Source of the DNA: Pseudanabaena sp. UWO311
Lineage (GTDB): Bacteria; Cyanobacteriota; Cyanobacteriia; Pseudanabaenales; Pseudanabaenaceae
DNA length: 64,000 nt
Reading direction: 5' to 3'
NCBI RefSeq assembly: GCF_006937785.1
Contig: NZ_SJEE01000007.1
Span: forward strand, 104,680-168,679
Under the pieces are notes generated by a model. It saw nothing but the letters and a program-made list of their open reading frames with translations, was not told the origin of the DNA and did not search any database. Below are positions 63,539 through 64,000 of the stretch, piece after piece. Each line of letters opens with the position of its first letter. Within the stretch, counting starts at the first letter, position 1. The translations under genes and the position numbers were made by a program.

Positions 63539-64000
63539 ATAGATTCCTGTGGATTGTAAATCGTGGGGTATGATTCGGATATGAGGCAAACAAATACCAA
63601 TTCTCGAAAGTGCAGTCACACTTTCGAGAATTAAAAATCAAACTCAGTAAGGTTTTGGGCTTACTATCTTCCATTTAAGTAATGGATGGTACGAGGCAAA
63701 GCCTCACACCATCCATTATTTACTGTATAACTCCTATTCTTTTAGTAGGAAGGGAGTATCAAAAATGGAAATGAAGTTGATGTTTTGAGAGTTATTTGTC
63801 TCTAGGCTTCTAATTTGACCAGTGTCTTTCTCCCAGTAGCGTCAGCAATCCAAATTGCGACAATGTCACCGTTAGGAATGAAAAACAAATAACTTGTGCA
63901 AATTAGGATAATCTCAGATAAAGAAAGAAAAGGAATAATTTTGGGTTATTACAGCGAAGAACTTGAGACGGAGATGTTGAAATTTTACGGTTCACTGCGC
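63539..64000. other. Right-edge region with a hairpin and short remnants
   Basis: It contains an inverted repeat at 63680-63718 (AATGGATGGT ... ACCATCCATT). A leftward gene tail encoding FFIPNGDIVAIWIADATGRK then TLVKLEA ends at 63802. A rightward frame begins at 63941. No intact gene is present. Confidence 0.5.
63941..64000 (+). CDS. Start of a rightward gene, possibly a transposase (cut by window edge)
   Basis: A TTG with AAAGGA upstream opens GYYSEELETEMLKFYGSLR, still open at the window end. It resembles, from memory, the start of ISAzo13-type transposases. Twenty codons are too few for a firm call. Confidence 0.3.
   Translation, partial: MGYYSEELETEMLKFYGSLR

Overview
The window looks like the chromosome of a cyanobacterium, probably a filamentous Pseudanabaena-like lineage (the genus is a guess). 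The supporting signs are very frequent GCGATCGC palindromes (HIP1), a PipX homologue, SepF, a large CBS/PAS/GAF hybrid kinase, and the succinate-semialdehyde dehydrogenase plus TPP-decarboxylase pair that forms the cyanobacterial 2-oxoglutarate bypass. No rRNA or tRNA gene was seen.

Layout. 0-5.5 kb: end of a CHAT protein, a trypsin-like protease, a broken small gene, TolC and PepA. 5.5-10.2 kb: a STAND NTPase with 14 WD40 repeats. 10.2-17 kb: MAPEG protein, GAF/LuxR regulator, DegT-like aminotransferase and a 1408-residue hybrid kinase. 17-26.5 kb: housekeeping genes (SDR, pheT, PLP-binding protein, sepF, proC, purM) interrupted by HigBA and BrnTA toxin-antitoxin pairs and hsdR fragments. 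26.7-33.1 kb: an ATPase and TPR-protein pair, then three small toxin-antitoxin cassettes, two of them broken, separated by copies of the TPR gene's 3' end. 33.3-39 kb: pipX, a desaturase, a MerR regulator with a clear operator, a MITE-like element and the 2-oxoglutarate bypass operon. 39.2-54.2 kb: a complete type I CRISPR-Cas locus. 54.2-56.8 kb: an ECF-type transporter. 57-64 kb: redox and fatty-acid enzymes (MDR reductase, VOC protein, alcohol dehydrogenase, DJ-1/PfpI protein, oleate hydratase) mixed with gene fragments.

The CRISPR locus is the main feature. It has 73 repeats of 35 bp and 72 spacers, read leftward from a leader beside cas2. The operon order is small coiled-coil ORF, cas6, cas3, cas8, DUF433, DUF5615, cas7, cas5, cas4-cas1 fusion, cas2, which fits the MYXAN branch of type I-B (DevR/Cst2-like Cas7). 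A toxin-antitoxin pair sits between cas8 and cas7 with 2-3 nt gaps.

The most interesting observation lies upstream of the operon. Two degenerate CRISPR repeats (54100-54147 and 54005-54039) enclose a 60-nt guide. The first 23 nt of the guide match, with three mismatches, a site at 53962-53940 next to an ATG trinucleotide and 17 bp upstream of a consensus -35 box of the cas operon promoter. The match starts exactly at the repeat/guide junction and the first 11 nt are perfect. This is the arrangement expected of a crRNA-like guide that directs Cascade to repress its own promoter. Two further repeat-derived hairpins, without spacers, lie inside the operon before cas7 and before cas4-cas1 and could be Cas6 cleavage sites in the mRNA.
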